Shown in pieces: positions 38,069 to 47,130 of a stretch of DNA of 64,000 nt (the stretch's first letter is position 1; each line of letters starts with the position of its first letter). The position numbers were made by a program, and so were the translations under genes. The stretch is from positions 991,134-1,055,133 of the forward strand of contig NZ_CANMBB010000001.1 in assembly GCF_947495965.1 (NCBI RefSeq), in the 5' to 3' direction. This stretch comes from an uncultured Maribacter sp. GTDB taxonomy: Bacteria; Bacteroidota; Bacteroidia; Flavobacteriales; Flavobacteriaceae. The notes below the pieces were generated by a model. The model ran no database searches, was not told the DNA's origin, and saw only the letters and a program-made list of their open reading frames with translations.

Positions 38069-38130
38069 TTTTTAATGGCTTTATTTTGTTGCTTTTACGC
38101 ATCAAAAACTACGCCAAAAAACAATCTTCA

Positions 38131-38154
38131 AAATTGTTCCACGTGGAACAATTT
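38131..38154. other. parS-like centromere site 1 (24-base perfect palindrome)
   Basis: The core TGTTCCACGTGGAACA (38135-38150) fits the bacterial parS pattern (TGTTnCACGTGnAACA) and equals the Pseudomonas-type GTTCCACGTGGAAC core. The palindrome extends perfectly to 24 bases. It lies between two minus-strand genes and touches the stop codon of the one at 38153. ParB would bind here to load the chromosome partition complex. Confidence 0.85.
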
Positions 38155-38629
38155 ACATTTTACCACGAATTTCTACATTAAGAAAAACAGATAATTCACT
38201 AGCTTTCTCTTTGGCATCTTCTAAAGAATTAGTACGATAAATCGTAAAATGTTTATTTCCTTTAAACAATCTAATAACATAATTATGACCACCACGTTCT
38301 TTTCCAATAGCAGCAACAGAACCCCACTCTGCCCCTTGTTTATATGTAGCAGAAAAAACTATTAAATAGTCTGGAAAAGGAAAATGTATTATAGATTTAA
38401 AAAGGGTAATCCCAAATACTTTTAGATGTTTAAATAGAATAAAATCTTTAGAAACTTCATAAGAAATAGAATATCCAATAAGAAAAAAAGTAATAATCCC
38501 AAGAACAATATGTTGATTTAAAGGCCCAGAATTAGTAACTAATAAAGAGAATAAAACAACTAACAAAATATACCCAAGAATTAATGCTGTTAAAGGTTTC
38601 TTTTGTTTGTAAAAAAGAGATTGTATCAT
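38153..38629 (-). CDS. Hypothetical membrane protein next to mnmG
   Basis: A 158-residue protein with two N-terminal membrane helices (about residues 13-32 and 40-58) and a soluble C-terminal part containing TYKQGAEWGSVAAIGKERGG and a closing LSVFLNVEIRGKM. I recognise no domain. Its start overlaps the stop of mnmG by 4 bases, so it is translationally coupled to it. Its stop lies inside parS site 1. Confidence 0.75.
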   Translation of the reverse strand: MIQSLFYKQKKPLTALILGYILLVVLFSLLVTNSGPLNQHIVLGIITFFLIGYSISYEVSKDFILFKHLKVFGITLFKSIIHFPFPDYLIVFSATYKQGAEWGSVAAIGKERGGHNYVIRLFKGNKHFTIYRTNSLEDAKEKASELSVFLNVEIRGKM

Positions 38630-40494
38630 CTTCCCATAAATACTAAAAGCACACTAATGTCACTTGGTTTAATACCACTAATTCTAGATGCCTGAGAAAT
38701 AGTTACAGGCTGTATTGCTGTAAGCTTTTCTCTTGCTTCATAAGATAAAGATTTTAGTTTGGTATAGTCAAAATTAGCGGGGATTTTTACATTTTCTAAA
38801 CGCTGAAGTTTGTCTGCATTATTTTTTTCCTTAGCAATATATCCTGCATATTTTACTTGTACTTCCGTTTGCTCTAAAACTTCTCTATTAAGATTATGTT
38901 CTTCTACAAATGAAGAAACTTTATCTAGCTTAAGCATATCTTCCATCTTAACTTTAGGTCTAGAAAATACTTTAAACATCTTATCGGATTGCTTAACTAA
39001 TGCAGAATTTACATTCTCTAAAATTGGATTAATATCTTCTGGAACAACACTAGTATTTTTAAAGAAATCTACAAACATATTAGACTTAGCTTCCTTCTCT
39101 TCCATTTTAATAAGACGTTCTTCTTTGGCAATACCAAGCTTAAAGCCTAAGGGTGTTAAACGTAAATCTGCATTGTCTTGACGTAATAATGTTCTATATT
39201 CTGCACGAGAAGTAAACATACGGTATGGCTCCTCTGTACCTTTCGTAATTAAATCATCTATTAAAACTCCAATATAAGCTTCATCTCTTTTTAGAATAAA
39301 AGGCTCTCTATTATTAATCTTTAAATGAGCATTTATACCAGCCATTAAACCTTGTGATGCAGCTTCTTCATAACCAGTAGTTCCATTAATTTGACCAGCA
39401 AAATATAAATTCTCAATAAGCTTTGTCTCTAATGTATGCTGTAATTGTGTAGGTGGAAAATAATCATATTCTATTGCATATCCTGGTCTAAAGAATTTTA
39501 CTTTTTCAAAACCAACCACAGAACGCAATGCTTTAAATTGAACATCTTCTGGTAATGATGTAGAAAACCCATTTACATAAACCTCTACAGTATCCCAACC
39601 TTCTGGCTCAACAAAAATTTGATGGCTATTCTTATCGGCAAATCTATTTATCTTATCTTCTATTGAAGGACAATAACGAGGACCAAGGCTTTTAATTCTT
39701 CCGTTAAACATAGGAGACCTATCAAAACCTTCTCGCAACAAATCATGAACCATTTCAGAGGTGTGTGTCATATGACAATCTCTTTGCGTTTCAAGAAAAG
39801 CAGTATCTAAATATGAGAATTTTTCAGGTCTTGCATCACCAGGTTGAACAATCATTTTGGAATAATCTAATGACCTGCCGTCTACTCTTGGAGGTGTTCC
39901 CGTTTTCATACGGCCACTTTCAAAACCAATACTTACTAATTGTTCCGTAATACCAGTTGCAGCTTTCTCTCCTGCTCTGCCACCACCGAATTGTTTCTCA
40001 CCGATATGGATAAGTCCGTTTAAAAAAGTACCATTTGTTAACACAACAGATTTACTTCTAATGGAAATTCCTAAAGATGTTTTAACACCAACAACTTTAT
40101 TATTTTCTATAAGTAAACCAGAAATCATTTCTTGGTAAAAGTCTACATTAGGTGTACGCTCTAACATTAGACGCCATTCCTCAGAAAAACGTCTACGATC
40201 ACTTTGCGCACGTGGACTCCACATTGCAGGTCCTTTAGATTTATTAAGCATCTTAAATTGAATAGCAGACTTATCTGTAATAATTCCGCTATAACCTCCA
40301 AGTGCATCTATCTCACGAACAATTTGTCCTTTTGCTATACCACCCATGGCAGGATTACAAGACATTTGTCCAATGGTTTCTAAGTTCATTGTTGCCAATA
40401 AAGTTTTAGAACCCATATTTGCAGCTGCCGCTGCTGCTTCTGCACCAGCATGACCGCCTCCTACTACGATAACATCATATATTTCTCCAAACAT
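38626..40494 (-). CDS. mnmG: tRNA uridine-5-carboxymethylaminomethyl modification enzyme
   Basis: A 622-residue FAD protein of standard length. The dinucleotide-binding motif VVGGGHAGAEAAAAAANMG is at residues 10-28. MSCNPAMGGIAKGQIVREID, GTFLNGLIHIGEKQ and LYFAGQINGTTGYEEAA are family signatures, and ISRISGIKPSDISVLL-like residues close the C-terminal helical domain that contacts MnmE. With MnmE it modifies U34 of several tRNAs. It lies between ybeY (4-base gap) and the small membrane protein, flanked by two parS-like sites. mnmG (gidA) is often near the origin in bacteria. Confidence 0.97.
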   Translation of the reverse strand: MFGEIYDVIVVGGGHAGAEAAAAAANMGSKTLLATMNLETIGQMSCNPAMGGIAKGQIVREIDALGGYSGIITDKSAIQFKMLNKSKGPAMWSPRAQSDRRRFSEEWRLMLERTPNVDFYQEMISGLLIENNKVVGVKTSLGISIRSKSVVLTNGTFLNGLIHIGEKQFGGGRAGEKAATGITEQLVSIGFESGRMKTGTPPRVDGRSLDYSKMIVQPGDARPEKFSYLDTAFLETQRDCHMTHTSEMVHDLLREGFDRSPMFNGRIKSLGPRYCPSIEDKINRFADKNSHQIFVEPEGWDTVEVYVNGFSTSLPEDVQFKALRSVVGFEKVKFFRPGYAIEYDYFPPTQLQHTLETKLIENLYFAGQINGTTGYEEAASQGLMAGINAHLKINNREPFILKRDEAYIGVLIDDLITKGTEEPYRMFTSRAEYRTLLRQDNADLRLTPLGFKLGIAKEERLIKMEEKEAKSNMFVDFFKNTSVVPEDINPILENVNSALVKQSDKMFKVFSRPKVKMEDMLKLDKVSSFVEEHNLNREVLEQTEVQVKYAGYIAKEKNNADKLQRLENVKIPANFDYTKLKSLSYEAREKLTAIQPVTISQASRISGIKPSDISVLLVFMGR

Positions 40495-40498
40495 AACC

Positions 40499-40918
40499 TT
40501 ATTGTTCCACGTGGAACATATTAATTTTTTCCTCTTCTTTATTTCTCATAACTAAAGATTCCTCTTTAGTTTTATCTTTATATCCCATTAAATGAAGAAC
40601 CCCATGTGCCATAACACGATGTAGTTCATTAAGGAAATCAACATTAAATTTAGAAGCATTTTCTTTTACCCGCTCCACGGAAATAAAAATGTCTCCTCCA
40701 ATAATTTTACCAACAGTATAATCAAAAGTAATTATATCTGTAAAGGTATCATGGTCTAAATAATCCTGATTAATTTTAAGTAAATATTCATCATCACAAA
40801 AAATATAATCCAACGTACTTAAATTAAAATCTTCAGATTCTAAAATAGCATTAATCCAAGTATTATAATGCTCTTGGTGTAAGGCATTAAAATCTGTTTC
40901 ATAGTGAAAATTAATCAT
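40499..40918 (-). CDS. ybeY: Endoribonuclease YbeY (16S rRNA maturation)
   Basis: A 139-residue metalloprotein. The family core is DIITFDY and the zinc motif HGVLHLMGYKD: H105 and H109 are present, while the usual third His of G-Y-D-H is D115 here, as I remember it being in other Bacteroidota members. YbeY trims the 3' end of 16S rRNA and takes part in ribosome quality control. The last residues (MFHVEQ) are encoded by the parS-like palindrome at 40503-40518. It overlaps the DUF4175 gene start by 8 bases and is 4 bases before mnmG. Confidence 0.93.
   Translation of the reverse strand: MINFHYETDFNALHQEHYNTWINAILESEDFNLSTLDYIFCDDEYLLKINQDYLDHDTFTDIITFDYTVGKIIGGDIFISVERVKENASKFNVDFLNELHRVMAHGVLHLMGYKDKTKEESLVMRNKEEEKINMFHVEQ
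40503..40518. other. parS-like centromere site 2, inside the ybeY reading frame
   Basis: TGTTCCACGTGGAACA, the same 16-base perfect palindrome as at 38135-38150, 2368 bases away. It encodes the last residues of YbeY (F-H-V-E) and ends 15 bases before the stop-proximal end of the gene region. Two identical sites so close support a real partition locus. Confidence 0.85.
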
Positions 40919-43900
40919 TAGATTTAAAGTACAGTTTTACACGGTTTTTAAAAATGTGGCGCAAAGGTAAGCTTTGTTTATTTAATATTTCGGTTTCATT
41001 ATGATAATCCTCTAATAATGAGGGCTTAGTAAGTATAGGATTTGTAAAAGTAGTTTTATTACTATTACTCTCTCTTTCTTCTTTTTTTCCTTTTTTTAAA
41101 GCAGCATTTTCTAACTTAAGAAGTTCGTATTGAATAACATTAGATTTAGTTGTTGTACGTTTGGTTATACCATTCTCCAATAAATCATTCTCAAATTCTT
41201 GCATTTGTTTTAGTAACTTTTTAGCAAGGTCCCTATCCCCTTTATTAATCATATTAGAAAGTTGGTCTTCTAAAGCTTTACGTATGGTTTGCTGGGATTT
41301 GTAAATTTCATAAATTTCTTTTAACTCAGATTCACTTAAACCTCCACCATTAGAAGCTCCATTACCGATACCTTGTTTTCCTTCGCCTTGACCTTCTCCG
41401 TTTTTTCCTTTTTTACCTTGTCCTTTGCCATCCTTACTAGTAGATCCAGAGGCACCTTTTTCAGAACCAGAACCATTTTTACCGCCTGGATTATTTCCTT
41501 CTTTACCTTTTCCTTTTTCACCATTAGCACCACTCTTACCTTCACCAGATTTACCACCAGATTGGCCCTGTCCTGGTTTACCACTACCATTCATTTTCTC
41601 CTTTAAATCGCCTTGAGATTTAATAATATCTGGTAACTGAAAACCTTTTTGACTATCCCCCTCACCTTTTCCCATTTGCATACTTTGTTGCATATTATCC
41701 AAAATATTAGCAAGAAAATCAGATAAACTATTGGCAGCTGTAATAACATATTTTTGATTAGATGCACCTTGATATAAACGACCATCAGCTACATTTTCTA
41801 AGGCCTTGTCTACATTATAATAAACCTCAGTAATTTGTTCATTAACAAATTCTGATAATTCTTCTCTCCGCAAAGAAAGTGCAAAAAGGCTATCATCTAC
41901 ATGTTCAAATAAAAGTCTTAGCTGTTGTTGTTCTTTAATGTTATTACCAAAAACATTTTGACCACCATCTTGTACATTCATTTTTTTATAAAGAGCTTCC
42001 TGTTTAAAAGAAAATGTAATAAGATTATCTAAGATTTGACGTAACATTTCTGCATCTTCTGCAACCGAAGAAGAACCACTAGAAGCACTAGAACTCTCTT
42101 CCATTGCTTCACTTAATTCTTTCATTTTTTGGGCAGCAGACTTTTGCTTAGAACTCGCATTTTTTATTTCGCTGTCTTTACTCTCTTGAGAAGATTTTTT
42201 GTTTTTTTCTTCTAAAGATTCTTTAGCATCATTTTGGTTATCCTTGATTGCATTTTGCTTTTCAGGATTTGTATCTAAATCTAATGGCTTTTTTAAATCC
42301 TGATTATCTTTATAAAGTTCTTCTATATTATTAGATATTTCTTGGAACTCTTTATTTAATTTTAATTGTTCTTCTAAAGCATTTTCTTCTTCATTTTTTG
42401 TAGATAATTCTTCTTGTTTTTCAGAAAGTTCTTTTAAATCTTTAGAAAGTTGATTTAGTTTTTCGGTAACATAATAACGTTTTGTAAGCTCTAGTAATTG
42501 CTCTAAATTTCGCTCACTGTTCTTTTGTTTTTTAGCAACCTCTTCTAATTTTTTGGATAAGTCTTCTTTATTAATTTTATCAGCAACCTTTTTTAAGTCT
42601 TCTAATAATTTTTGGTTTTTCTTAGCTTGTAATTCTTGTCTCTCTAAACGCTCCTGTAATAATTTATTTTTCTCAGAATTTTTGTCTTGTTTATCCAAAT
42701 TGTCTTTAAGCTCTTTACTAAATTTTTGCATTAAAGATTCTTGCTCTTGTTGTTTCTCAAGAAAATCTTGAATATTCTTTTTCTCATTATAACTAAGGTT
42801 TTCTTTTTCTTTTTGATTGTTATTAATTTCTTTAAGACTTTGCTTCTGCTCCTTGGCCTTTTCTAAGGACTTATCCAAATTATTAATCAATGATTTTTGA
42901 GACTCTAATTCTTTGTTTTTTAATTGGTTATCATTTAATAATCCAAAATTAAATACTTCACTTTTTGTAGTTTTACCATTATGCAAGGCATCATTATCTG
43001 TTACTTCAAAATAAAGACTATATTCTTTACCTTTCACTAAAGAAAAGCCAGAAGGAAACGTATAATAAAATTGGTTATAATTAGTGTTAAGTTTCTCTAA
43101 AACAATACTTTGTGAAGAATTTGGTTGTCCTTTTTCAAAACAAACAACCCTAAGTTCTTTTAACTTATAATCATCAGTGGCATTACCAACAAAATAGGAA
43201 ATAGTTGGGTTTAAACTGTCTATTACCTGATTTACTGAAATAGTAGGACTAGCATCTTTTACAACTTTAAAAGTATAATTAAGTTTTTCAAAATCAGAGA
43301 CATTTTTATTAGAGGTAGTAAGTGTATACTCCCTATCCTTATATACGCGATCCGAAAGTGTATGCGTGTTATTATTATTTAGAAAAGTATAGATAGAATC
43401 TTTTGTATTAATATGAATAGCATCGGTGTTTTTCCCAATAATATTCCAACTTACTTTTGTGCCTTCCGGAAAACTTGCATTACCTGTACTCTCTATAATA
43501 GCATTAGACAGTCCTGTATAGTTTGGATAGTCTAAAATCATTTTAAAATTTTCAATGCCCGGCGTTTTTAATGCAATAAGTGAATAGGTTTTAGAGGCAA
43601 CTTCATTCCCTTTAAAATAAAAATTAGTGGAAACTAAAGGCGCATTAAAAGTGTATTCATATTCCCCATTATTTTCTTGCAGTAACATTTCTTTACCATC
43701 TACAATAATGTAAACTTCGTCTGGTCTTATTTTGCCAACAACGTTTAATTGTATAGTAAAATCTTGGTTCTCTAAAACGGTTAAATTAGTAGATAACAAG
43801 TGAAAAGAAAAAGGTGCAGGTGGCTCATATGCTAAATCATAATTAACAACTCTTTTATAAGAAGCAAAATACGATTTTAAATTTCCTGTTAAACCAATAA

Positions 43901-44393
43901 TTAAAATTATAACTAGAGGAATTGCAGCATACTTTATATACTTTAATCCGTCTTTAAAAGTAACGGCATTTACAAAAGGAATTGGTTGTAAATTTTTACT
44001 TCTTTGTTCTATACTTGCCAATAATAATTCCGACTTATTTGGGTCTTCTTCTAAATCTAAAAGATTATAGAGCTTATCTCCTACTTCTGGAAAATGTTTA
44101 CCAATAATTACAGCTGCCTCTTTGTTAGATAACCCTTTTTTTAATCTAAATAAGTAGAATAACGGAATACATAAATATGTAATAAGAAGGTATGTAATAA
44201 TACCTATTCCTAATACAAATAATAAGAGTCTGCCTGTTGAATTAAGCCAGAGAAAATACTCTACTCCTAATACTGCAATTAAAAAAAGAAAACCAAATGC
44301 TATAAAAAGCAAAGCCCCTTTAATAAGCATATTGGTATAATACTTACGAATAAAGAGGTTTATTTTAAATAGTACATCTTGGTAACTGTGCAA
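40911..44393 (-). CDS. DUF4175-type large membrane protein
   Basis: An 1160-residue protein. Two membrane helices near residues 22-45 and 55-80 and a third at about 150-170 precede a large beta-rich region (about 175-500). Then come long Lys/Glu/Gln coiled coils (about 500-790), a helical block (about 800-940, LIT/ANSLSDFLANILDN), and a low-complexity Gly/Lys/Ser stretch (about 945-1030, GEGKSGANGEKGKG). The C-terminal 130 residues are helical again (KEIYEIYKSQQTIRKALEDQL). This fits the Bacteroidota DUF4175 family of unknown function. It shares an 8-base overlap with ybeY and is divergent from gltX. Confidence 0.8.
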   Translation of the reverse strand: MHSYQDVLFKINLFIRKYYTNMLIKGALLFIAFGFLFLIAVLGVEYFLWLNSTGRLLLFVLGIGIITYLLITYLCIPLFYLFRLKKGLSNKEAAVIIGKHFPEVGDKLYNLLDLEEDPNKSELLLASIEQRSKNLQPIPFVNAVTFKDGLKYIKYAAIPLVIILIIGLTGNLKSYFASYKRVVNYDLAYEPPAPFSFHLLSTNLTVLENQDFTIQLNVVGKIRPDEVYIIVDGKEMLLQENNGEYEYTFNAPLVSTNFYFKGNEVASKTYSLIALKTPGIENFKMILDYPNYTGLSNAIIESTGNASFPEGTKVSWNIIGKNTDAIHINTKDSIYTFLNNNNTHTLSDRVYKDREYTLTTSNKNVSDFEKLNYTFKVVKDASPTISVNQVIDSLNPTISYFVGNATDDYKLKELRVVCFEKGQPNSSQSIVLEKLNTNYNQFYYTFPSGFSLVKGKEYSLYFEVTDNDALHNGKTTKSEVFNFGLLNDNQLKNKELESQKSLINNLDKSLEKAKEQKQSLKEINNNQKEKENLSYNEKKNIQDFLEKQQEQESLMQKFSKELKDNLDKQDKNSEKNKLLQERLERQELQAKKNQKLLEDLKKVADKINKEDLSKKLEEVAKKQKNSERNLEQLLELTKRYYVTEKLNQLSKDLKELSEKQEELSTKNEEENALEEQLKLNKEFQEISNNIEELYKDNQDLKKPLDLDTNPEKQNAIKDNQNDAKESLEEKNKKSSQESKDSEIKNASSKQKSAAQKMKELSEAMEESSSASSGSSSVAEDAEMLRQILDNLITFSFKQEALYKKMNVQDGGQNVFGNNIKEQQQLRLLFEHVDDSLFALSLRREELSEFVNEQITEVYYNVDKALENVADGRLYQGASNQKYVITAANSLSDFLANILDNMQQSMQMGKGEGDSQKGFQLPDIIKSQGDLKEKMNGSGKPGQGQSGGKSGEGKSGANGEKGKGKEGNNPGGKNGSGSEKGASGSTSKDGKGQGKKGKNGEGQGEGKQGIGNGASNGGGLSESELKEIYEIYKSQQTIRKALEDQLSNMINKGDRDLAKKLLKQMQEFENDLLENGITKRTTTKSNVIQYELLKLENAALKKGKKEERESNSNKTTFTNPILTKPSLLEDYHNETEILNKQSLPLRHIFKNRVKLYFKSND

Positions 44394-44430
44394 TACAAAT
44401 AAATTTATACCAAAGTTACAAAAAAAGGGC

Positions 44431-44462
44431 TTTGGGGTTTAAGGCCGTTAAACCTATCTTTA
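44431..44462 (+). promoter_or_regulatory. Predicted promoter for gltX
   Basis: TTTG at 44431-44434, a 20-base spacer and TATCTTTA at 44455-44462 match the Bacteroidota promoter pattern (7 of 8 in the -7 box). The leader to the ATG at 44484 is about 15 bases. Confidence 0.55.
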
Positions 44463-44483
44463 CACCTTAAAAATTAGAAAATA

Positions 44484-45992
44484 ATGGCTCATAACAAAGT
44501 TCGTGTACGTTTTGCACCTAGTCCTACCGGACCTTTACATATTGGCGGTGTGCGTACTGCTTTATTTAATTATTTATTTGCAAAAAAAAATGGCGGAGAT
44601 TTTATTCTTAGAATAGAAGATACAGACCAAAATAGATATGTAGAAGGTGCAGAAAACTATATTGTTGATGCACTAAATTGGTGCGGACTTTCTTTTGATG
44701 AAGGCCCAGGAAAAGAAGGTGCTTTTGGTCCTTACAGACAAAGCGAACGTAAACATTTGTACAAAAAATATGCCGATGAGCTTATAGAAAAAGGAATGGC
44801 CTATTATGCTTTTGATACTGCCGATAGTTTAAATGCGCATAGAAAAGACCACGAAGAAAAAGGGGAAACCTTTATATACAATTGGCATAATAGATTAAAG
44901 TTAGATAATTCACTTGCGTTAACTAAAGAAGAAACCCAAGAAAAATTAGATAATGGGGATGCTTATGTTATACGATTTAAAACACCAGAAAACGAAACTC
45001 TAGTTTTACAAGATGTTATTCGTGGAACAATCACTATAGATACCAATGTGTTAGATGATAAAGTTCTTTATAAGAGTGATGGTATGCCAACATACCATTT
45101 AGCAAATATTGTAGATGACCATTTAATGGAAATTAGCCATGTTATTCGTGGGGAAGAATGGTTGCCTTCTCTTGCATTACACCAACAATTGTATGACGCT
45201 TTTGGTTGGTCTGCTCCTACTTTTGCACATTTACCACTTATTATGAAACCTGTTGGTAAAGGAAAACTAAGCAAACGTGACGGGGAAAAATTAGGATTTC
45301 CTGTATTTCCTTTATCTTGGAATGAATCTACTGGATATAAAGAAGAAGGATACTTTTCAGAAGCCGTAGTAAACTTTTTAGCATTATTAGGATGGAATCC
45401 TGGAACCGAGCAAGAAATATTTAGCTTAGAAGAATTAGTAAAAGAATTTAGTTTAGAACGTGTAAACAAATCTGGAGCACGTTTTGATCCAGATAAAACA
45501 AAGTGGTACAATCAGCAATATTTACAAAATAAGAAGGATGCAGAATTGGCCTCGTTATTTAAAATAATACTTGCCGAAAAACAGATTCCTTCACAAGAAT
45601 ATAATGATGAATGGATAGAAAAAGTAGTTTCTTTAATTAAAGAACGTGCAGTTTTTGTAAAAGATTTTTGGGGTTTAAGTGATTACTTTTTTGTTGCTCC
45701 TACCTCCTATCCAGAAAAAGCTGTAAAAAAGCAATGGAAAGAAGGCACACCAGATATCATGAAAGAAGTACTTTCTGTAATAAGTACAATAGAAGATTTT
45801 AATTCTGCTAATGTAGAAACTATTGTAAAAAAGTGGATTACAGATAAAGAGCTTTCTTTTGGTAAAGTTATGCCTCCATTACGTCTTGTTATTGTTGGCG
45901 ATATGAAGGGCCCACATATTTTTGACATACTAGAAATGATAGGAAAAGAAGAAACCATTGCAAGGATTAAAAAAGCAATTAATACTCTTTAA
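44484..45992 (+). CDS. gltX: Glutamate--tRNA ligase
   Basis: A 502-residue class I synthetase. The HIGH motif appears as SPTGPLHIGGVRTALFNYLF (residues 11-30) and the KMSKS motif as GKLSKRDGEKLGFPVFPL near residue 260. It charges tRNA-Glu. A separate glnS (51691-53373) is present in the same window, so this organism charges tRNA-Gln directly and GltX is presumably the discriminating type. It is a single-gene unit, divergent from the DUF4175 gene. Confidence 0.97.
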   Translation: MAHNKVRVRFAPSPTGPLHIGGVRTALFNYLFAKKNGGDFILRIEDTDQNRYVEGAENYIVDALNWCGLSFDEGPGKEGAFGPYRQSERKHLYKKYADELIEKGMAYYAFDTADSLNAHRKDHEEKGETFIYNWHNRLKLDNSLALTKEETQEKLDNGDAYVIRFKTPENETLVLQDVIRGTITIDTNVLDDKVLYKSDGMPTYHLANIVDDHLMEISHVIRGEEWLPSLALHQQLYDAFGWSAPTFAHLPLIMKPVGKGKLSKRDGEKLGFPVFPLSWNESTGYKEEGYFSEAVVNFLALLGWNPGTEQEIFSLEELVKEFSLERVNKSGARFDPDKTKWYNQQYLQNKKDAELASLFKIILAEKQIPSQEYNDEWIEKVVSLIKERAVFVKDFWGLSDYFFVAPTSYPEKAVKKQWKEGTPDIMKEVLSVISTIEDFNSANVETIVKKWITDKELSFGKVMPPLRLVIVGDMKGPHIFDILEMIGKEETIARIKKAINTL

Positions 45993-46080
45993 GAGAGAAA
46001 AGTGTAACAAAAGGAGTATTTTACCTACAAATTAGTGAAAGAGTTTGTAAATTGATTTTTTAACCTAAAACCGCACAACC

Positions 46081-47037
46081 ATGAATTTAACATTAATACC
46101 CATTTTAGTACTAGTCGCAGTAATTCTTTTTTCTGGGATATTTATAGTAAAACAACAAACCGCAGTAATTATAGAAAGCTTCGGTAAATTTAGTAGCATT
46201 CGCCAATCTGGATTACAATTTAAAATTCCAATTGTACAGCGTATTGCCGGACGTGTAAGTTTAAAAATTCAGCAATTAGATGTAATTGTAGAAACTAAGA
46301 CACTTGATGATGTTTTTACCAAACTAAAGGTATCTGTGCAATACGTTGTACATAAAGATAAAGTATATGATGCTTTTTATAAGTTAGAATATCCTCACGA
46401 TCAAATTACTTCTTATGTTTTTGATGTGGTACGTGCGGAAGTTCCTAAAATGAAATTAGATGATGTCTTTGTAAAGAAAGATGATATTGCTATTGCCGTA
46501 AAAGCAGAATTACAAGATGCGATGACTAATTATGGTTTTACAATTATTAAAACCTTAGTAACGGATATTGATCCAGATGCACAAGTAAAAGAAGCAATGA
46601 ACCGTATTAATGCATCTGAAAGAGAAAAAATTGCCGCTCAGTTTGAAGGAGATGCTGCTCGTATTCTTATTGTAGAAAAAGCAAAAGCAGAAGCAGAAAG
46701 TAAGCGTTTACAAGGGCAAGGTATTGCAGACCAACGTAGAGAAATTGCTCGTGGTTTAGAAGAGTCTGTAGACGTTTTAAATAACGTTGGTATTAACTCA
46801 CAAGAAGCGTCTGCTCTTATTGTAGTAACACAACATTACGATACCTTACAATCTATTGGAGAAGAAACTAATTCTAACTTAATATTATTACCAAACTCGC
46901 CACAAGCTGGTAGCGATATGCTAAATAATATGATTGCATCTTTCACAGCGTCTAACCAAATTGGGGAGGCAATGAAAGAACAAAATGCTAAGAAAGGAAT
47001 AGTAAATAAAAAGAAGGGGCCTTCGGATAACTCTTAA
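46081..47037 (+). CDS. SPFH/Band-7 membrane scaffold protein
   Basis: A 318-residue protein: one N-terminal membrane helix (LIPILVLVAVILFSGIFIV), then the SPFH domain (TAVIIESFGKFSSIRQSGLQ, TLDDVFTKLKVSVQYVV, TDIDPDAQVKEAMNRINASE), then a Glu/Ala/Lys-rich coiled coil (EKAKAEAESKRLQGQGIADQ) and a C-terminal helix. This is the stomatin/hypersensitive-response-like group that forms oligomeric membrane microdomains. There is no NfeD partner nearby. It lies 88 bases after gltX and ends at a strong terminator. Confidence 0.9.
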   Translation: MNLTLIPILVLVAVILFSGIFIVKQQTAVIIESFGKFSSIRQSGLQFKIPIVQRIAGRVSLKIQQLDVIVETKTLDDVFTKLKVSVQYVVHKDKVYDAFYKLEYPHDQITSYVFDVVRAEVPKMKLDDVFVKKDDIAIAVKAELQDAMTNYGFTIIKTLVTDIDPDAQVKEAMNRINASEREKIAAQFEGDAARILIVEKAKAEAESKRLQGQGIADQRREIARGLEESVDVLNNVGINSQEASALIVVTQHYDTLQSIGEETNSNLILLPNSPQAGSDMLNNMIASFTASNQIGEAMKEQNAKKGIVNKKKGPSDNS

Positions 47038-47079
47038 GGTACCTTATTAACTGTAGACAAACCCGAAAGGCATTAAAAG

Positions 47080-47109
47080 GCCACTGAGAAATTTCTCAGT
47101 GGCTTTTTA
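47080..47109. terminator. Bidirectional terminator after the SPFH gene
   Basis: A perfect 12-base-pair stem GCCACTGAGAAA / TTTCTCAGTGGC with no unpaired loop bases beyond the apex is followed by TTTTT. It separates the SPFH gene from the convergent Omp85 gene. Confidence 0.9.
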
Positions 47110-47130
47110 GGTATTGTAAGATACTATGAT

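Noticed and set aside
38135..40518. Chromosomal origin (oriC) near mnmG
   Set aside because: parS-like sites suggest nearness to the origin, but I see no cluster of DnaA boxes, no DnaA gene and no AT-rich unwinding region here.
41336..41616. Several short open frames on both strands over the DUF4175 low-complexity tract
   Set aside because: They are shadows of the repetitive Gly/Lys codons of the large gene; none has a plausible protein composition.
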